From: Methylocaldum marinum
Lineage (GTDB): Bacteria > Pseudomonadota > Gammaproteobacteria > Methylococcales > Methylococcaceae
Direction: 5' to 3'
NCBI RefSeq assembly: GCF_003584645.1
Contig: NZ_AP017928.1
Span: forward strand, 2,642,395 to 2,706,394
DNA: 64,000 nt
Below are positions 6,558 to 16,232 of the stretch, piece by piece. The position numbers were made by a program, and so were the translations under genes. How positions within the stretch are numbered: position 1 is the first letter of the stretch; each line of letters begins with the position of its first letter. The notes below the pieces were generated by a model. That model did no database searches and was not told the origin of the DNA. It saw only the letters and a list, made by a program, of their open reading frames with translations.

Positions 6558-8624
6558 CTAATGTAAGGAGGCGTAGCGCTTCATCAAGCCGGGCACATCC
6601 AGAATGAGCGCGATCTTGCCGTCGCCGGTAATCGTGGCGCCGGCCATTCCGGATACGTTCCGGAGCTTCGCGCCCAAAGGCTTGATGACGACTTCTTCCT
6701 GTCCCACCAGGTGATCGACCACGAAGCCGATGCGCCGTCCCCCGACATTCACCACCACCACATGGCCGGATTTCTCCGCGCCGTTCCGGTCGTGCCGATA
6801 ACCCGGGATCAGCCACTCTTTCAGATAAAATAAGGGCAATGCCTTCTGCCGGACGAGGACGACCAGTTGCCCGTCGACGGTATTGGACTTCCCCAGATCG
6901 AGGTCGAGGATTTCGACCACGGTGGCCAAGGGCAAAGCGAAAGGCTGATCGTTCAGCTTGACCATCAGGGTCGGCATGATGGCCAGGGTCAGCGGCAATT
7001 TGATGGTGATGCGGCTGCCCTTCCCCTTGATCGAATCGATGGCCACCGAACCGTTCATCTGTGTGATCCGGGTCTTGACCACATCCATGCCGACGCCTCG
7101 CCCGGAAATATCGGAAATCTCCGACTTGGTGGAAAAACCGGGCATGAAGATCAGGTTGTAACAATCCTTGTCATCCAGGCGCGCGGCGCTTTCCGCATCC
7201 ATCAGTCCCTTCTCCACGGCCTTGCGCCGGAGCGTGTCCGGGTCCATGCCCTTACCGTCATCCTCGATGGTTAATTCGATGTGATTGCCCTCCTGGGAGG
7301 CGGTCAGCACGACCCGACCCTCGCGCGGTTTGCCCGCCGCAACCCGCGCCTCGGGCGTCTCGATGCCATGATCGACCGCGTTGCGCACCAGATGCACCAG
7401 GGGATCGGCCAGGGCGTCAACGAGATTCTTGTCGAGGTCGGTCTCCTCGCCGCGCAGCTCGAGTTGCACCTCCTTGTCGAGATTTCTGGCCAGGTCCCGC
7501 ACCACACGCGGAAAACGGCCGAACACCTTTTTGATGGGCTGCATGCGCGTCTTCATGACCGACAGCTGGAGGTCCGAGGTCACCACATCCAGGTTGGCGA
7601 CGGCTTTGGCAATCTCCTCGTCGTTGAGCGCCGACTTCAAGGTCTGAAAACGATTGCGGACCAGGACCAGCTCGCCGACCAGGTTCATGATCTCGTCGAG
7701 ACGCTGGGTATCGACCCGGACCGTGGTTTCCACGGCCTCGACCGGCGGCGGTCTGACCGCCTTGGCTGACTCCCTCGCCGTGCTGCCCGCTTGCGCGGAA
7801 GTCAAGGAAATCGCCGCCGGATCCTTCATCTCCCGCCTGGGCACGCCGCCATGCCTGCCCTTGCCGTGAAGCTCATCCAACAGGCGGTCGAATTCGTCCT
7901 CGGTAATGCACTCGCTCTCCCCTCCGGATTTCGGCGTTTCGGCCGCCGCGGCGCCGGGCGTGCCGGTGTGCTCGCCCTTGCCGTGGAGCTCGTCCAACAG
8001 GCGGTCGAATTCGTCCTCGGTAATGTCGTCCGAACCCGAAGCTTGCGCATCGGTCGCGGCAAGCGGCGCGGGCACACCGGGCAGTCCCGCCGAAGCGGGC
8101 GGCGGTTCGGGTTCCGCCTCGGCCGGCTGCTCGTCTCCGACGGGTTCGAGCATCGTCGCCAGCGTCTGTTCCACGACGGCGACGGCGTGCGGAATCGCCT
8201 CGGGCGCGGCCGATACGCCAAGATTTGCTTCGGATTCCTGCCGAGCAAGGCCTGTCAGCCGTTCCATCAACGATGGATCGGCCGGCTCGGGATCGCGCCC
8301 GGAGCGAATATCCCTGAACATGGCGTTAACCACGTCCAGGACCTCGAGAATGACGTCCATCAGCCCCGGATCGACGCGGCGCTCGCCCTGCCTGAGCGCG
8401 TTGAATACGTCTTCGGCGTTGTGGCAGATATCGACCAGGGCGGCGAGACTGAGAAAACCGGCTCCGCCCTTGACGGTGTGAAAGCCGCGAAAAATCGCGT
8501 TCAGCAGGTCATAATCGTCCGGCGCCTGCTCCAGCTCGATCAGCTGGGCATTGAGTTTTTCCAGGATTTCCCCGGCCTCCACCAGGAAATCCTGGACGAT
8601 TTCGTCGTCGAGATCGATCGCCAT
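6558..8624 (-). CDS. cheA: Chemotaxis histidine kinase CheA
   Basis: The 688-residue protein has an N-terminal HPt domain with phospho-acceptor His49 (GFHTVKGGAGF), a long linker, a dimerisation domain (VDTQRLDEIMNLVGELV), a HATPase domain (HLVRNAVDHGIE, EDDGKGMD, GRGVGMDVVK) and a CheW-like C-terminus. The linker contains two nearly identical copies of ITEDEFDRLLDELHGKG, encoded by 52-bp repeats. Similar short motifs in the CheA linker of polar-array bacteria are linked to ParP docking. The partner genes are damaged here. Confidence 0.96.
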   Translation of the reverse strand: MAIDLDDEIVQDFLVEAGEILEKLNAQLIELEQAPDDYDLLNAIFRGFHTVKGGAGFLSLAALVDICHNAEDVFNALRQGERRVDPGLMDVILEVLDVVNAMFRDIRSGRDPEPADPSLMERLTGLARQESEANLGVSAAPEAIPHAVAVVEQTLATMLEPVGDEQPAEAEPEPPPASAGLPGVPAPLAATDAQASGSDDITEDEFDRLLDELHGKGEHTGTPGAAAAETPKSGGESECITEDEFDRLLDELHGKGRHGGVPRREMKDPAAISLTSAQAGSTARESAKAVRPPPVEAVETTVRVDTQRLDEIMNLVGELVLVRNRFQTLKSALNDEEIAKAVANLDVVTSDLQLSVMKTRMQPIKKVFGRFPRVVRDLARNLDKEVQLELRGEETDLDKNLVDALADPLVHLVRNAVDHGIETPEARVAAGKPREGRVVLTASQEGNHIELTIEDDGKGMDPDTLRRKAVEKGLMDAESAARLDDKDCYNLIFMPGFSTKSEISDISGRGVGMDVVKTRITQMNGSVAIDSIKGKGSRITIKLPLTLAIMPTLMVKLNDQPFALPLATVVEILDLDLGKSNTVDGQLVVLVRQKALPLFYLKEWLIPGYRHDRNGAEKSGHVVVVNVGGRRIGFVVDHLVGQEEVVIKPLGAKLRNVSGMAGATITGDGKIALILDVPGLMKRYASLH
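7857..7908 (-). repeat. Copy A of 52-bp direct repeat inside cheA
   Basis: This copy differs at two positions from the copy at 7974-8025. It encodes the second ITEDEFDRLLDELHGKG motif of the CheA linker. The 65-base spacer between copies encodes unrelated, Ala/Thr/Gly-rich sequence. Confidence 0.85.
7974..8025 (-). repeat. Copy B of 52-bp direct repeat inside cheA
   Basis: This copy is 50 of 52 bases identical to 7857-7908 and encodes the first ITEDEFDRLLDELHGKG motif of the CheA linker. Near-identity at the DNA level, including third codon positions, points to a recent duplication or ongoing gene conversion. Confidence 0.85.
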
Positions 8625-8637
8625 GGGGCCTTACCTT

Positions 8638-9375
8638 TTAGAAACCCAGGCTCGACAGCAGGCTGTCCACATCGTCCTGGGTCTGCACGACATTCTTGTC
8701 CACCCCCGGAACCGCTGGTCCCAGCCGCTGTGATGCGACTTCGGGCGCGTTGTCGCCCGACGGCCTGAAGCGCCGTCCCGATATCCGGATCAGATCGACC
8801 AGACTGTGCTCCAAATCCTGGACCAGCGTGATCACGCGCCGGATGATCTGCCCGGTGAGGTCCTGAAACCCCTGAGCCATGAGCACCTCGGTAAGATTCT
8901 GCTGAATCGTCTGCAACTGCCCCGCCGACGCGTCGAAATACCGGGACAGATCCCGGGTCAGGGATTTGAATTCCTCGTACGGCATTTCCCGCTGGCGAAA
9001 ACGCTGCCATTGAATACCGAGTTCATTGGACTGCTCGCGGAGACGTTCGGCGTACGGAAGAATGGACTCGACCGCGTTCAAAGTGGTGTTCGCCGCCTGC
9101 TCGGTCATCGCGATCACGTAGTTGAGCCGTTCCTTGGCGTCGGGAATCTCGTTTTCGGTGAGATCGGCGATTCTTTCGTCCAGGACGAAATTCGCCAGGG
9201 TATCGTGGAGCTGGCGGGTCAACTTGCCCACCTCCCGGAACATCACGGTTTCCCGAACGCGGGCGAGCTCGTCCAGAATTCGGTCGACCGACTCGTCATC
9301 GCCGTGCTCGAGGGCCGTCAGAAGCGCCCGAGCCTGTTCGATCCGCGTGTCGGCGGACGGTTGCTTGTCAGTCAT
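8638..9375 (-). CDS. cheZ: CheY-P phosphatase CheZ
   Basis: The 245-residue protein is largely helical and contains the CheZ active-site segment AQGFQDLTGQIIRRV, with the catalytic Asp and Gln. It ends in the C-terminal CheY-binding tail QDDVDSLLSSLGF. CheZ dephosphorylates CheY-P and ends the tumble or reversal signal. It lies between cheY and cheA with spacings of about 20 and 13 bases, consistent with one transcript. Confidence 0.94.
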   Translation of the reverse strand: MTDKQPSADTRIEQARALLTALEHGDDESVDRILDELARVRETVMFREVGKLTRQLHDTLANFVLDERIADLTENEIPDAKERLNYVIAMTEQAANTTLNAVESILPYAERLREQSNELGIQWQRFRQREMPYEEFKSLTRDLSRYFDASAGQLQTIQQNLTEVLMAQGFQDLTGQIIRRVITLVQDLEHSLVDLIRISGRRFRPSGDNAPEVASQRLGPAVPGVDKNVVQTQDDVDSLLSSLGF

Positions 9376-9395
9376 GAGCGGTCCCTGGAATTGGC

Positions 9396-9782
9396 TCAGG
9401 CGCCCAGGCGCTCGAAGATCTTTTCGATCTTCTCCTGCAGGGTTGCCGCGGTGAACGGTTTGATCACATAGCCGTTCACGCCGGCTTGAGCTGCCTCCAC
9501 GATCTGGTCCCGCTTCGCCTCGGCGGTCACCATCAGCACCGGCAGCTGAGCCAGATTCGGATCGGCCCGTACAGTGCGCAGCAGATCGATGCCGGTCATG
9601 CCCGGCATGTTCCAGTCGGTGATCAGGAAATCGATGCCTCCCGACTGTAATTTGGGAAGAGCGCTCTGCCCGTCGTCGGCCTCGAAGATATTATTGAATC
9701 CGAGCTCCCGCAGTAGGTTTCGGATGATTCTGCGCATGGTGGAAAAGTCATCCACAACCAGGATTTTCATGTTCTTGTTCAA
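9396..9782 (-). CDS. cheY: Chemotaxis response regulator CheY
   Basis: A single receiver domain of 128 residues. The acidic pocket (D11, D12), phospho-acceptor D56 ([10 protein letters not shown]), switch Thr86 and conserved Lys108 (VIKPF) are all present. CheY-P binds the FliM/FliN switch encoded upstream in the same operon and reverses motor rotation. Confidence 0.96.
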   Translation of the reverse strand: MNKNMKILVVDDFSTMRRIIRNLLRELGFNNIFEADDGQSALPKLQSGGIDFLITDWNMPGMTGIDLLRTVRADPNLAQLPVLMVTAEAKRDQIVEAAQAGVNGYVIKPFTAATLQEKIEKIFERLGA

Positions 9783-9832
9783 GGATGCTTACCTCTTCCG
9801 GTTAACGAATTGTTATCATCGATCGATGGGCC

Positions 9833-10612
9833 TCAGACGTGCGCCGCCCTGCGCTTTCTTCTCGCGGGAGCTGCGGCGGGAGGCTCCGCATCCAGCCAGC
9901 CCTGCATCCGCGCTCTCAGGCGCAACATGGCCTGGCTTTGCAGCTGGCATACCCGGGATTCGCTGACGCCCAGCACTTCGCCGATTTCACGCAGATTGAG
10001 TTCCTCCTCGTAATAAAGAGAAATCACCAGCCGTTCACGTTCCGGCAATCCGCCAATGGCGTCCGCGAGCGCCTCGGCAAACCCGGACTGGGTCAATACC
10101 TCGACCGGCGGCGCGGCGGAATCCGCGCAGTCGTCCAAGACCGAATCGCCGCCTTCCAGGAGTTCTTCGAAACTGAAAATACGGCAGCTCACGGCATCCT
10201 GAAGAACCTGGTGGTATTCGGAGAGGGACAAGCCCAGATACTCGGCGACTTCCGCATCGCGGGCGTCGCGGCCGGTCCGGGCCTCGATGGCTCGCATCGC
10301 TTCCGCCACATCGCGCGCCTTGCGGTGCACCGAACGCGGCGTCCAGTCGTAACGCCGCAGTTCGTCCAGCATGGCGCCGCGTATCCGAATCCCGGCATAG
10401 GTTTCGAAGCTGGCGCCCTGGGCGTGGTCGTACTGGCGGGCCGCTTCCAGCAGTCCCACCATACCGGCCTGGATCAAGTCCTCGATTTGCACGTTGGAGG
10501 GCAGCCGGCCCATGAGATGGTAGGCGATCCGCTTGACCAGCGCAGCGTGCTGCCCCACGATGGCGTCCAAACCGGGCGCCTGTACCGATGCATACAAGGC
10601 AATGCCGCTCAT
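9833..10612 (-). CDS. fliA: Flagellar sigma factor FliA (sigma-28)
   Basis: The 259-residue protein carries region 2 (HLMGRLPSNVQIEDLIQAGMVGLLEAARQYD), region 3 (EVAEYLGLSLSEYHQVL) and region 4 (GLPERERLVISLYYEEELNLREIGEVLGVSESRVCQLQSQA) of sigma-28. I chose the ATG at 10612 because it overlaps the fleN stop in an ATGA arrangement and gives the normal family length; the open frame itself extends further upstream. FliA directs late flagellar and chemotaxis genes. The C-terminal tail is rich in Ala, Arg and Pro. Confidence 0.95.
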   Translation of the reverse strand: MSGIALYASVQAPGLDAIVGQHAALVKRIAYHLMGRLPSNVQIEDLIQAGMVGLLEAARQYDHAQGASFETYAGIRIRGAMLDELRRYDWTPRSVHRKARDVAEAMRAIEARTGRDARDAEVAEYLGLSLSEYHQVLQDAVSCRIFSFEELLEGGDSVLDDCADSAAPPVEVLTQSGFAEALADAIGGLPERERLVISLYYEEELNLREIGEVLGVSESRVCQLQSQAMLRLRARMQGWLDAEPPAAAPARRKRRAAHV

Positions 10613-11481
10613 AAGACTGCCGTATTGTTGTACCGAATCATCCGCTCCACGAAAAACGCCAGCCGGCCGCTGGCTTGTCCGGATATCGGCAAGGCATCGG
10701 TTTTCATCGCCAGGGTGCGGAAGGCTTGTGCCGATTTGCTGTGCGGATAGGCAAGGACAACCGGGGTTTGCCGCTGCACCGCCTTCCGCAGATGCTCGTC
10801 GCGGGGAATCACGCCCAGCAGATCCAGCGTCACGTCGAGATAGCGGTCGGTTACCCGGCACAGCTTGCCGAACAGGGCCTGGCCCTGCTGGTAGTCTGAA
10901 ACCATATTGGGCAGAATCTGGAAGCGATGAACCCCGTAGTCGCGTTTCAACAGCTTGATGAAAGCGTAAGCGTCGGTAAGCGAGGTGGGTTCGTCGCACA
11001 CCACCAGAACGATGTCCTGGCAGGCGCGCGCGAAATTGACCACGCCCCCGGAAATACCCGCCGCGGTGTCCACCAGCAGCACGTCGATATCCTGGCTCAT
11101 CTCTCCGAAGGCCCGAATCACCGCCGCCTGTTCCGCGGTGGTCAGTTCCGACATGCGCTGAATGCCCGACGAAGCGGGCACGATTTTGAGTCCGGACGGC
11201 CCGTCGACCAGGATTTCGTCCACGTTGCGCTCGCCGCTCAGCACATGGGACAGGTTGAATTTAGGCTGCAGCCCCAGCAGCACATCGACGTTGGCAAGCC
11301 CCAGATCGGCATCCAGCACCACCACCCGGCGGCCGAGCTCGGACAGGCTGACCCCGAGATTGACCGCCACATTGGTCTTGCCCACGCCCCCCTTGCCGCT
11401 GCTCACCGCCACGACGCGCACCGGCCGCGACTGTGCCATACGTCGAATTCCGTTGGCCTGATCTGTGTCAAACATTCGCAT
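10609..11481 (-). CDS. fleN: Flagellar number regulator FleN/FlhG (MinD-like ATPase)
   Basis: About 290 residues from the ATG at 11481 (MRMFDTDQANGIRR). It has the deviant Walker A SSGKGGVGKTN, the switch LDADLGLANVDVLLGL and the DTAAGISGGVVNF segment typical of FleN/FlhG. It limits flagellar number at the pole together with FlhF. The frame is open further upstream, but the chosen start overlaps the flhF stop by only a few bases, as is usual for this gene pair. Confidence 0.94.
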   Translation of the reverse strand: MRMFDTDQANGIRRMAQSRPVRVVAVSSGKGGVGKTNVAVNLGVSLSELGRRVVVLDADLGLANVDVLLGLQPKFNLSHVLSGERNVDEILVDGPSGLKIVPASSGIQRMSELTTAEQAAVIRAFGEMSQDIDVLLVDTAAGISGGVVNFARACQDIVLVVCDEPTSLTDAYAFIKLLKRDYGVHRFQILPNMVSDYQQGQALFGKLCRVTDRYLDVTLDLLGVIPRDEHLRKAVQRQTPVVLAYPHSKSAQAFRTLAMKTDALPISGQASGRLAFFVERMIRYNNTAVL

Positions 11482-12853
11482 GGACGATCCAATCTTCATA
11501 GGAAGGCATCGGGCTACCGACAGCCGCGGCACCGGACCGATCGGCAAAACACCGGTTTAATAATAGATGAGTTCTTGCCACGTGCAGGTCCTCCGGGACC
11601 TGTTGTCCGTCGCATACGAAGGCGACCGGCAGACGGTTCTCCGCCACCGTGGACAGCGCCGCGCCGAGCTGGCCGGTTTCATCCAGTTTGGTCACGATGC
11701 AGGCTTCCGGGGAAAACGCCCGAAAGGCTTCCACTGCTTCCTGCATCACCCGCAGCTGGCTGGCCGCGGACATCACCAGGTACGATTTGACGGGAATTTC
11801 AGAGCGGCTGAACAGCTCGGCCTGCTCGGCCAGGCGCCGGTCCCGCTGTCCGACCCCGGCGGTGTCGATGAGCACCAGACGCTTGTCGTAGAAGCTGGAC
11901 AGAAGCTGACGCAGATCCTCGACGCTGGAAGCGGCCCGCACCGGCACGTCGAGGATGCGGCCGTAAGTACCGAGCTGCTCAAGGGCTCCGATGCGGTAAT
12001 TGTCGGTGGTGATCAGCGCGATTTGCCGGGGGCCGTGCTTGAGCCTGAACCGGGCCGCCAGCTTGGCGATGGTCGTGGTTTTCCCGACCCCCGTGGGTCC
12101 CACCAGCGCGACCACGCCGCCGTAATCCAGCAGACTGTCCTCGGCGAGCGGAATCTGCCGCGCCAGGGCATGCTGGCAGGCTTGCCAGGCAACGTCGGCA
12201 TCGTCCACGCCGCCCAGGCGCTCGGTCAGTTCCAGGCTGAGCTTTCTGGAGAACCCGAGCGCGCTCAAACGGCGCAGCAGATCCAGCCGGGTCGGATGCC
12301 GGCTCGCTGCGGCCTGCCATCCGGCTTCGCTCAAATGGAGGTCGATCATGCGCCGCATTTGCCTGAGTTCCCTTTGCATCTCCTTCAGCGCTTCGGCATC
12401 GGCGCTCGGCTTGACGAGTTCCGGCACCGGAGCGATAGGCGCGGCCGAATGCTCCCGGCGGGCGGTGGAAACCGGCTTTGCGGGCGCGGGGCTGCCTTGC
12501 CCGCCATGCTCCGCCCTTTGCGAAACCGGCCGGCGAAGATCGGTTCCCGCCGCATCCGCTCTCGATATCGCGGCGCTTTTGCCGAGCGCCTCGCGAAAGG
12601 CGTCCTCGGCGCGCCGCCGGCTATCGGTTTCGGGCGTCGCAACCGGTTCGGGCGCGGCCGCTGCCGGTTCGCCGCGCGGCTCCGCCTTCGCCCGGTCCAG
12701 CAGCATTTGCTCGTCGAAATCGCGGGCCGCCACGATCTCCACGCCGCCGTCGACCTTGCGATTGGACAGAATGACGGCGTCCGGCCCCTGCTCTTCGCGG
12801 ACCATGCGAATCGCCTGACGAATATCGGGTGCGAAATATCGTTTGATCTTCAT
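11468..12853 (-). CDS. flhF: Flagellar biosynthesis GTPase FlhF
   Basis: The 461-residue protein is an SRP-type GTPase: a basic N-terminus (MKIKRYFAPDIRQAIRMVREEQG), a low-complexity linker (about 60-150), an N domain, and the G domain with P-loop GPTGVGKTT at about 252-260, LITTDNYRIGALEQLGTYG, VLIDTAGVGQRD and TKLDET. FlhF marks the cell pole for flagellum assembly. It is followed by fleN, its antagonist. Confidence 0.95.
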   Translation of the reverse strand: MKIKRYFAPDIRQAIRMVREEQGPDAVILSNRKVDGGVEIVAARDFDEQMLLDRAKAEPRGEPAAAAPEPVATPETDSRRRAEDAFREALGKSAAISRADAAGTDLRRPVSQRAEHGGQGSPAPAKPVSTARREHSAAPIAPVPELVKPSADAEALKEMQRELRQMRRMIDLHLSEAGWQAAASRHPTRLDLLRRLSALGFSRKLSLELTERLGGVDDADVAWQACQHALARQIPLAEDSLLDYGGVVALVGPTGVGKTTTIAKLAARFRLKHGPRQIALITTDNYRIGALEQLGTYGRILDVPVRAASSVEDLRQLLSSFYDKRLVLIDTAGVGQRDRRLAEQAELFSRSEIPVKSYLVMSAASQLRVMQEAVEAFRAFSPEACIVTKLDETGQLGAALSTVAENRLPVAFVCDGQQVPEDLHVARTHLLLNRCFADRSGAAAVGSPMPSYEDWIVHANV

Positions 12854-12885
12854 GCCTATGCCCTAGTCTCTCGGAAGCCGTACTT

Positions 12886-14976
12886 TCAACCGCGCTGACC
12901 TATGCTGGCCACCACCCTGACCTGGCGGTCTTCCGGAATCTCGTTGTAAGCCAAGACATTGAGCCCCGGGATGGAATGGCGCACGAAGCGCGCCAGCCAG
13001 GGCCGTACCGGCGAGGACACCAGCAGAATCGCGGGATGTCCTTCCATCTCCAGTTTCTGCGCCTTCTCGTCCAGGGATTTGTGCAACTGCTCCGCCAGTC
13101 CCGGCTCGATGCCGGCACCGTCCTGCCCGGCCGTTTGCAGTAGTTTTTGCAACAACTGTTCCAGCTCGGGATCCAGGGTCAGAACCTGGATTTCTTTCTC
13201 CATACCACTGATTTTCTGGAGGATTAGCCGCCCCAGCGCGGCACGCACCACCGCCGTCAGAACGCCGGGATCTTGGCTTCTGCCGCCGAACTCCGCCAAA
13301 GTTTCGGCGATGGTCCGCATGTCGCGGATCGGGACATTCTCCTGAAGAAGGCCTTGCAAGACCTTGACGATGACGCCGAGGGGCAGGGTTTTCGGCGTGA
13401 GGTCCTCGACCAGGCGAGGCATCGATTTGGCGAGCATATCGAGCAGCTGCTGCGTTTCCTGATGCCCGAGCAGCTGGTGGGCGTGGGACTGCAGCAAATG
13501 GCTGAGATGGGTCGCCACCACGGTGCCGGGATCAACCACGGTGTAGCCCAGGGCCTGGGCGTGGTCGCGCTGATCCTGGTCTATCCAGATCGCCTCCAGG
13601 CCGAAGGCCGGGTCCTTGCCCTCGGCCCCCTTCAGGGTTCCGTATACCCGGCCCGGATTGATGGCCATCAGGCGATCCGGAAAGATTTCGGCTTCTCCGA
13701 CGGTGACGCCGAGCAGGCTGATACGGTAGGCGTTGGGAGTCAGATCCAGGTTGTCCCGGATGTGCACCGAGGGAATCAGGAACCCGAGCTCTTGCGACAG
13801 CTTCTTGCGTACCCCCTTGATTTTCGACATCAGCTGTCCGCCCTGATTCTTGTCGACCAGCGGGATGAGCCGGTAACCCACTTCCAGTCCGATCAGGTCC
13901 ACCGGCGCGACATCGTCCCAGCCGAGTTCCTTGGCTTCCGGCGCGGCCGGGGTCCTGGCCGCGACCCGCGCCTCCGCCAGTTCGCGCTCGCGCCGCCGGC
14001 GCCCGGAAATGGCATAAGCCGATGCGCCCATGGCGCCGGCCAGGAGCAGAAAGGCGAGATTCGGCATGCCGGGAATCAGCCCCAAGAGCCCGACCACGCC
14101 GGAGGACAGCGCCAAGGGCCTGGGATCGGCGAAAAACTGGGCGCTGAACTGGGCTCCGATATTCTCGTTGCTGCTGGACACCCGTGTCACGATCATGGCC
14201 GCGCCGACCGACAGCAACAGCGAGGGAATCTGGGCCACCAGGCCGTCGCCGATGGTCAGCAGCGTGTAATTGCGCAGCGCTTCGGAAAACGTCAGGTCAT
14301 GCTGCAACAGACCGACGATCAGCCCACCGATCACATTGATGAACAAAATGAGGATGCCGGCTATGGCATCGCCACGGACGAACTTGCTGGCACCGTCCAT
14401 CGACCCGTAGAAATCCGCCTCCCGCGAAACCTCCTGGCGCCTGGCCCGGGCCTCGTCCTGGTTGATGAGGCCGGCATTGAGATCGGCATCGATCGCCATC
14501 TGCTTGCCGGGCATGGCGTCCAGGGTAAAGCGCGCGCTCACTTCCGACACGCGCCCGGCGCCCTTGGTCACCACCACGAAGTTGATGATGACCAGAATGA
14601 TGAACACCACCAGGCCCACGGCGTAATTGCCGCCGATCACGAATTCGCCGAACGCCTCGATGACCTTGCCGGCCGCGTCGGGTCCCTGGTGCCCCTCGAG
14701 CAGGACCACGCGGGTCGAAGCCACGTTGAGGCTCAGCCTGAGCAGCGTGGCGACCAGCAGGACCGACGGAAACACGGCGAAATCGAGCGGGCGCAGGGTG
14801 TAAATCGTCACCAGCAGGATCAGCAGCGAAAACGCGATATTGAATGTGAACAGCAGATCGAGAATGAACGGCGGCAGCGGCAGTACCATCATCATCATCA
14901 TGAGCAGGATGACGAAAGGCGCGCCCAGCCCGAGACTGCCGACGACCTTGATTCTTTCCAGGACTGTTGCGGCCAT
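12886..14976 (-). CDS. flhA: Flagellar export gate protein FlhA
   Basis: The 696-residue protein has eight predicted N-terminal membrane helices, the conserved cytoplasmic FHIPEP-type loop (FTLDAMPGKQMAIDADLNAGLI, near residues 150-170) and a large C-terminal cytoplasmic domain ending in the chaperone-docking region. FlhA is the largest subunit of the type III flagellar export gate. Its length matches the family. Confidence 0.96.
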   Translation of the reverse strand: MAATVLERIKVVGSLGLGAPFVILLMMMMMVLPLPPFILDLLFTFNIAFSLLILLVTIYTLRPLDFAVFPSVLLVATLLRLSLNVASTRVVLLEGHQGPDAAGKVIEAFGEFVIGGNYAVGLVVFIILVIINFVVVTKGAGRVSEVSARFTLDAMPGKQMAIDADLNAGLINQDEARARRQEVSREADFYGSMDGASKFVRGDAIAGILILFINVIGGLIVGLLQHDLTFSEALRNYTLLTIGDGLVAQIPSLLLSVGAAMIVTRVSSSNENIGAQFSAQFFADPRPLALSSGVVGLLGLIPGMPNLAFLLLAGAMGASAYAISGRRRRERELAEARVAARTPAAPEAKELGWDDVAPVDLIGLEVGYRLIPLVDKNQGGQLMSKIKGVRKKLSQELGFLIPSVHIRDNLDLTPNAYRISLLGVTVGEAEIFPDRLMAINPGRVYGTLKGAEGKDPAFGLEAIWIDQDQRDHAQALGYTVVDPGTVVATHLSHLLQSHAHQLLGHQETQQLLDMLAKSMPRLVEDLTPKTLPLGVIVKVLQGLLQENVPIRDMRTIAETLAEFGGRSQDPGVLTAVVRAALGRLILQKISGMEKEIQVLTLDPELEQLLQKLLQTAGQDGAGIEPGLAEQLHKSLDEKAQKLEMEGHPAILLVSSPVRPWLARFVRHSIPGLNVLAYNEIPEDRQVRVVASIGQRG

Positions 14977-15080
14977 GACGTAAACCGTGCGTAAGCTTCA
15001 GTGACTGCGAAGGCAATCACGTTTCGTGCCGACCGGGCGGAAAGCCCGGCCCGGACGGGAACGTCCTGGCGCCACGCGGC

Positions 15081-16223
15081 TCAGGCGTCGCCGGACTGAC
15101 GCAGGAACTCGTCCGGTATCTCGAAGTCGGTCGGCGGCGTCGGAATATCGCCGCCGAACATTCGAGCCGCCTTGATCTGGTAGACGTACGCCAGAACCTG
15201 GGCGACCGCGAAATAAAGACCCGCCGGTATTTCGCGACCGAGTTCGGTGGATGCGTAGAGCGCGCGCGCGAGCGGCGGGGCGGATAGCAGGGGAACGCCG
15301 GCCCCGACCGCCAGACTCCGGATCTGCGCGGCCACCAGGTCCGCCCCCTTGGCGACCACCCGCGGCGCCCGCATGCTGGCCTGGTCGTACTTCAGGGCCA
15401 CCGCATAGTGGGTCGGGTTGGTGACGATGACGTCCGCCTTCGGCACCTCGTCCATCATGCGGCGCTGCGCCAGTGCCATCTGCAGGCTGCGAATCCGGCT
15501 TTTGACCTCCGGCTTGCCTTCCATATCGCGCATTTCGTCCTTGACCTCCTGGCGCGTCATCTTCAATTGGCGCTTGTGATTCCAGAGCTGGAAAGGCACG
15601 TCGATGACCGCGATCAGTCCCAGCGAAGCGCACAGCCAGAATACGAACGTCATGATGAGCTGCACGGTTCGATTCGCCGCCGGCAGCAGAGGCTGGCGGC
15701 CGAGCGCGATGAGATCGTCGAAATGACTCATCAGCAACGCGGCGCTCACGAATCCGATCAAGAGAAATTTCAGGATTGATTTCACCAGTTCCGCGAGCGC
15801 CTGTACCGAGACCATACGGCCCAAGCCTTTCATCGGATTGAGCTTTTCCGGCTTGGGCGCGAGGTTTTCGGCGCTGAAGTTCCAACCCCCGAGCGCCGCG
15901 GGCGCAGCGAGGGCGGCCAGCACCGCCAGCCCGAGAATCGGTAGCAGCACCTGGCCCGCGGCGAGCAGATCCCGGCCGAGGTGGGCGATCGGCGCCATCG
16001 GATCGAACAGATCGCGACGGCTCAGGCGAAAATCGTTGTCCATGATCTGCCATAGTACCTGCGCGATGCTCCCGCCGAAAACGAAGATCGCCACCGAGCC
16101 GGTCAACAGCACAACCAGTGTGTTCAGTTCCCGCGAGCGCGGAATCCGGCCCTTTTTCCGCGCATCGATCAGGCGTTTACTGGTCGGATCTTCTGTGCGT
16201 TCCTGATCGGAGGCCTCGGCCAT
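15081..16223 (-). CDS. flhB: Flagellar export switch protein FlhB
   Basis: The 380-residue protein has four membrane helices and a cytoplasmic domain with the self-cleaving NPTH motif at residues 269-272 (VTNPTHYAVALKYD). FlhB changes export specificity from rod/hook to filament substrates. The N-terminus EASDQERTEDPTSKRLIDARKKGRIPRSREL is canonical. A gap of about 100 bases separates it from flhA. Confidence 0.96.
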   Translation of the reverse strand: MAEASDQERTEDPTSKRLIDARKKGRIPRSRELNTLVVLLTGSVAIFVFGGSIAQVLWQIMDNDFRLSRRDLFDPMAPIAHLGRDLLAAGQVLLPILGLAVLAALAAPAALGGWNFSAENLAPKPEKLNPMKGLGRMVSVQALAELVKSILKFLLIGFVSAALLMSHFDDLIALGRQPLLPAANRTVQLIMTFVFWLCASLGLIAVIDVPFQLWNHKRQLKMTRQEVKDEMRDMEGKPEVKSRIRSLQMALAQRRMMDEVPKADVIVTNPTHYAVALKYDQASMRAPRVVAKGADLVAAQIRSLAVGAGVPLLSAPPLARALYASTELGREIPAGLYFAVAQVLAYVYQIKAARMFGGDIPTPPTDFEIPDEFLRQSGDA

Positions 16224-16232
16224 CGCGCCGCC

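Noticed and set aside
13273..14994. A 573-codon plus-strand ORF antisense to flhA.
   Set aside because: It is the complement of a highly conserved flagellar gene in high-GC DNA. The His/Gln/Asp-rich composition is typical of such shadow frames.
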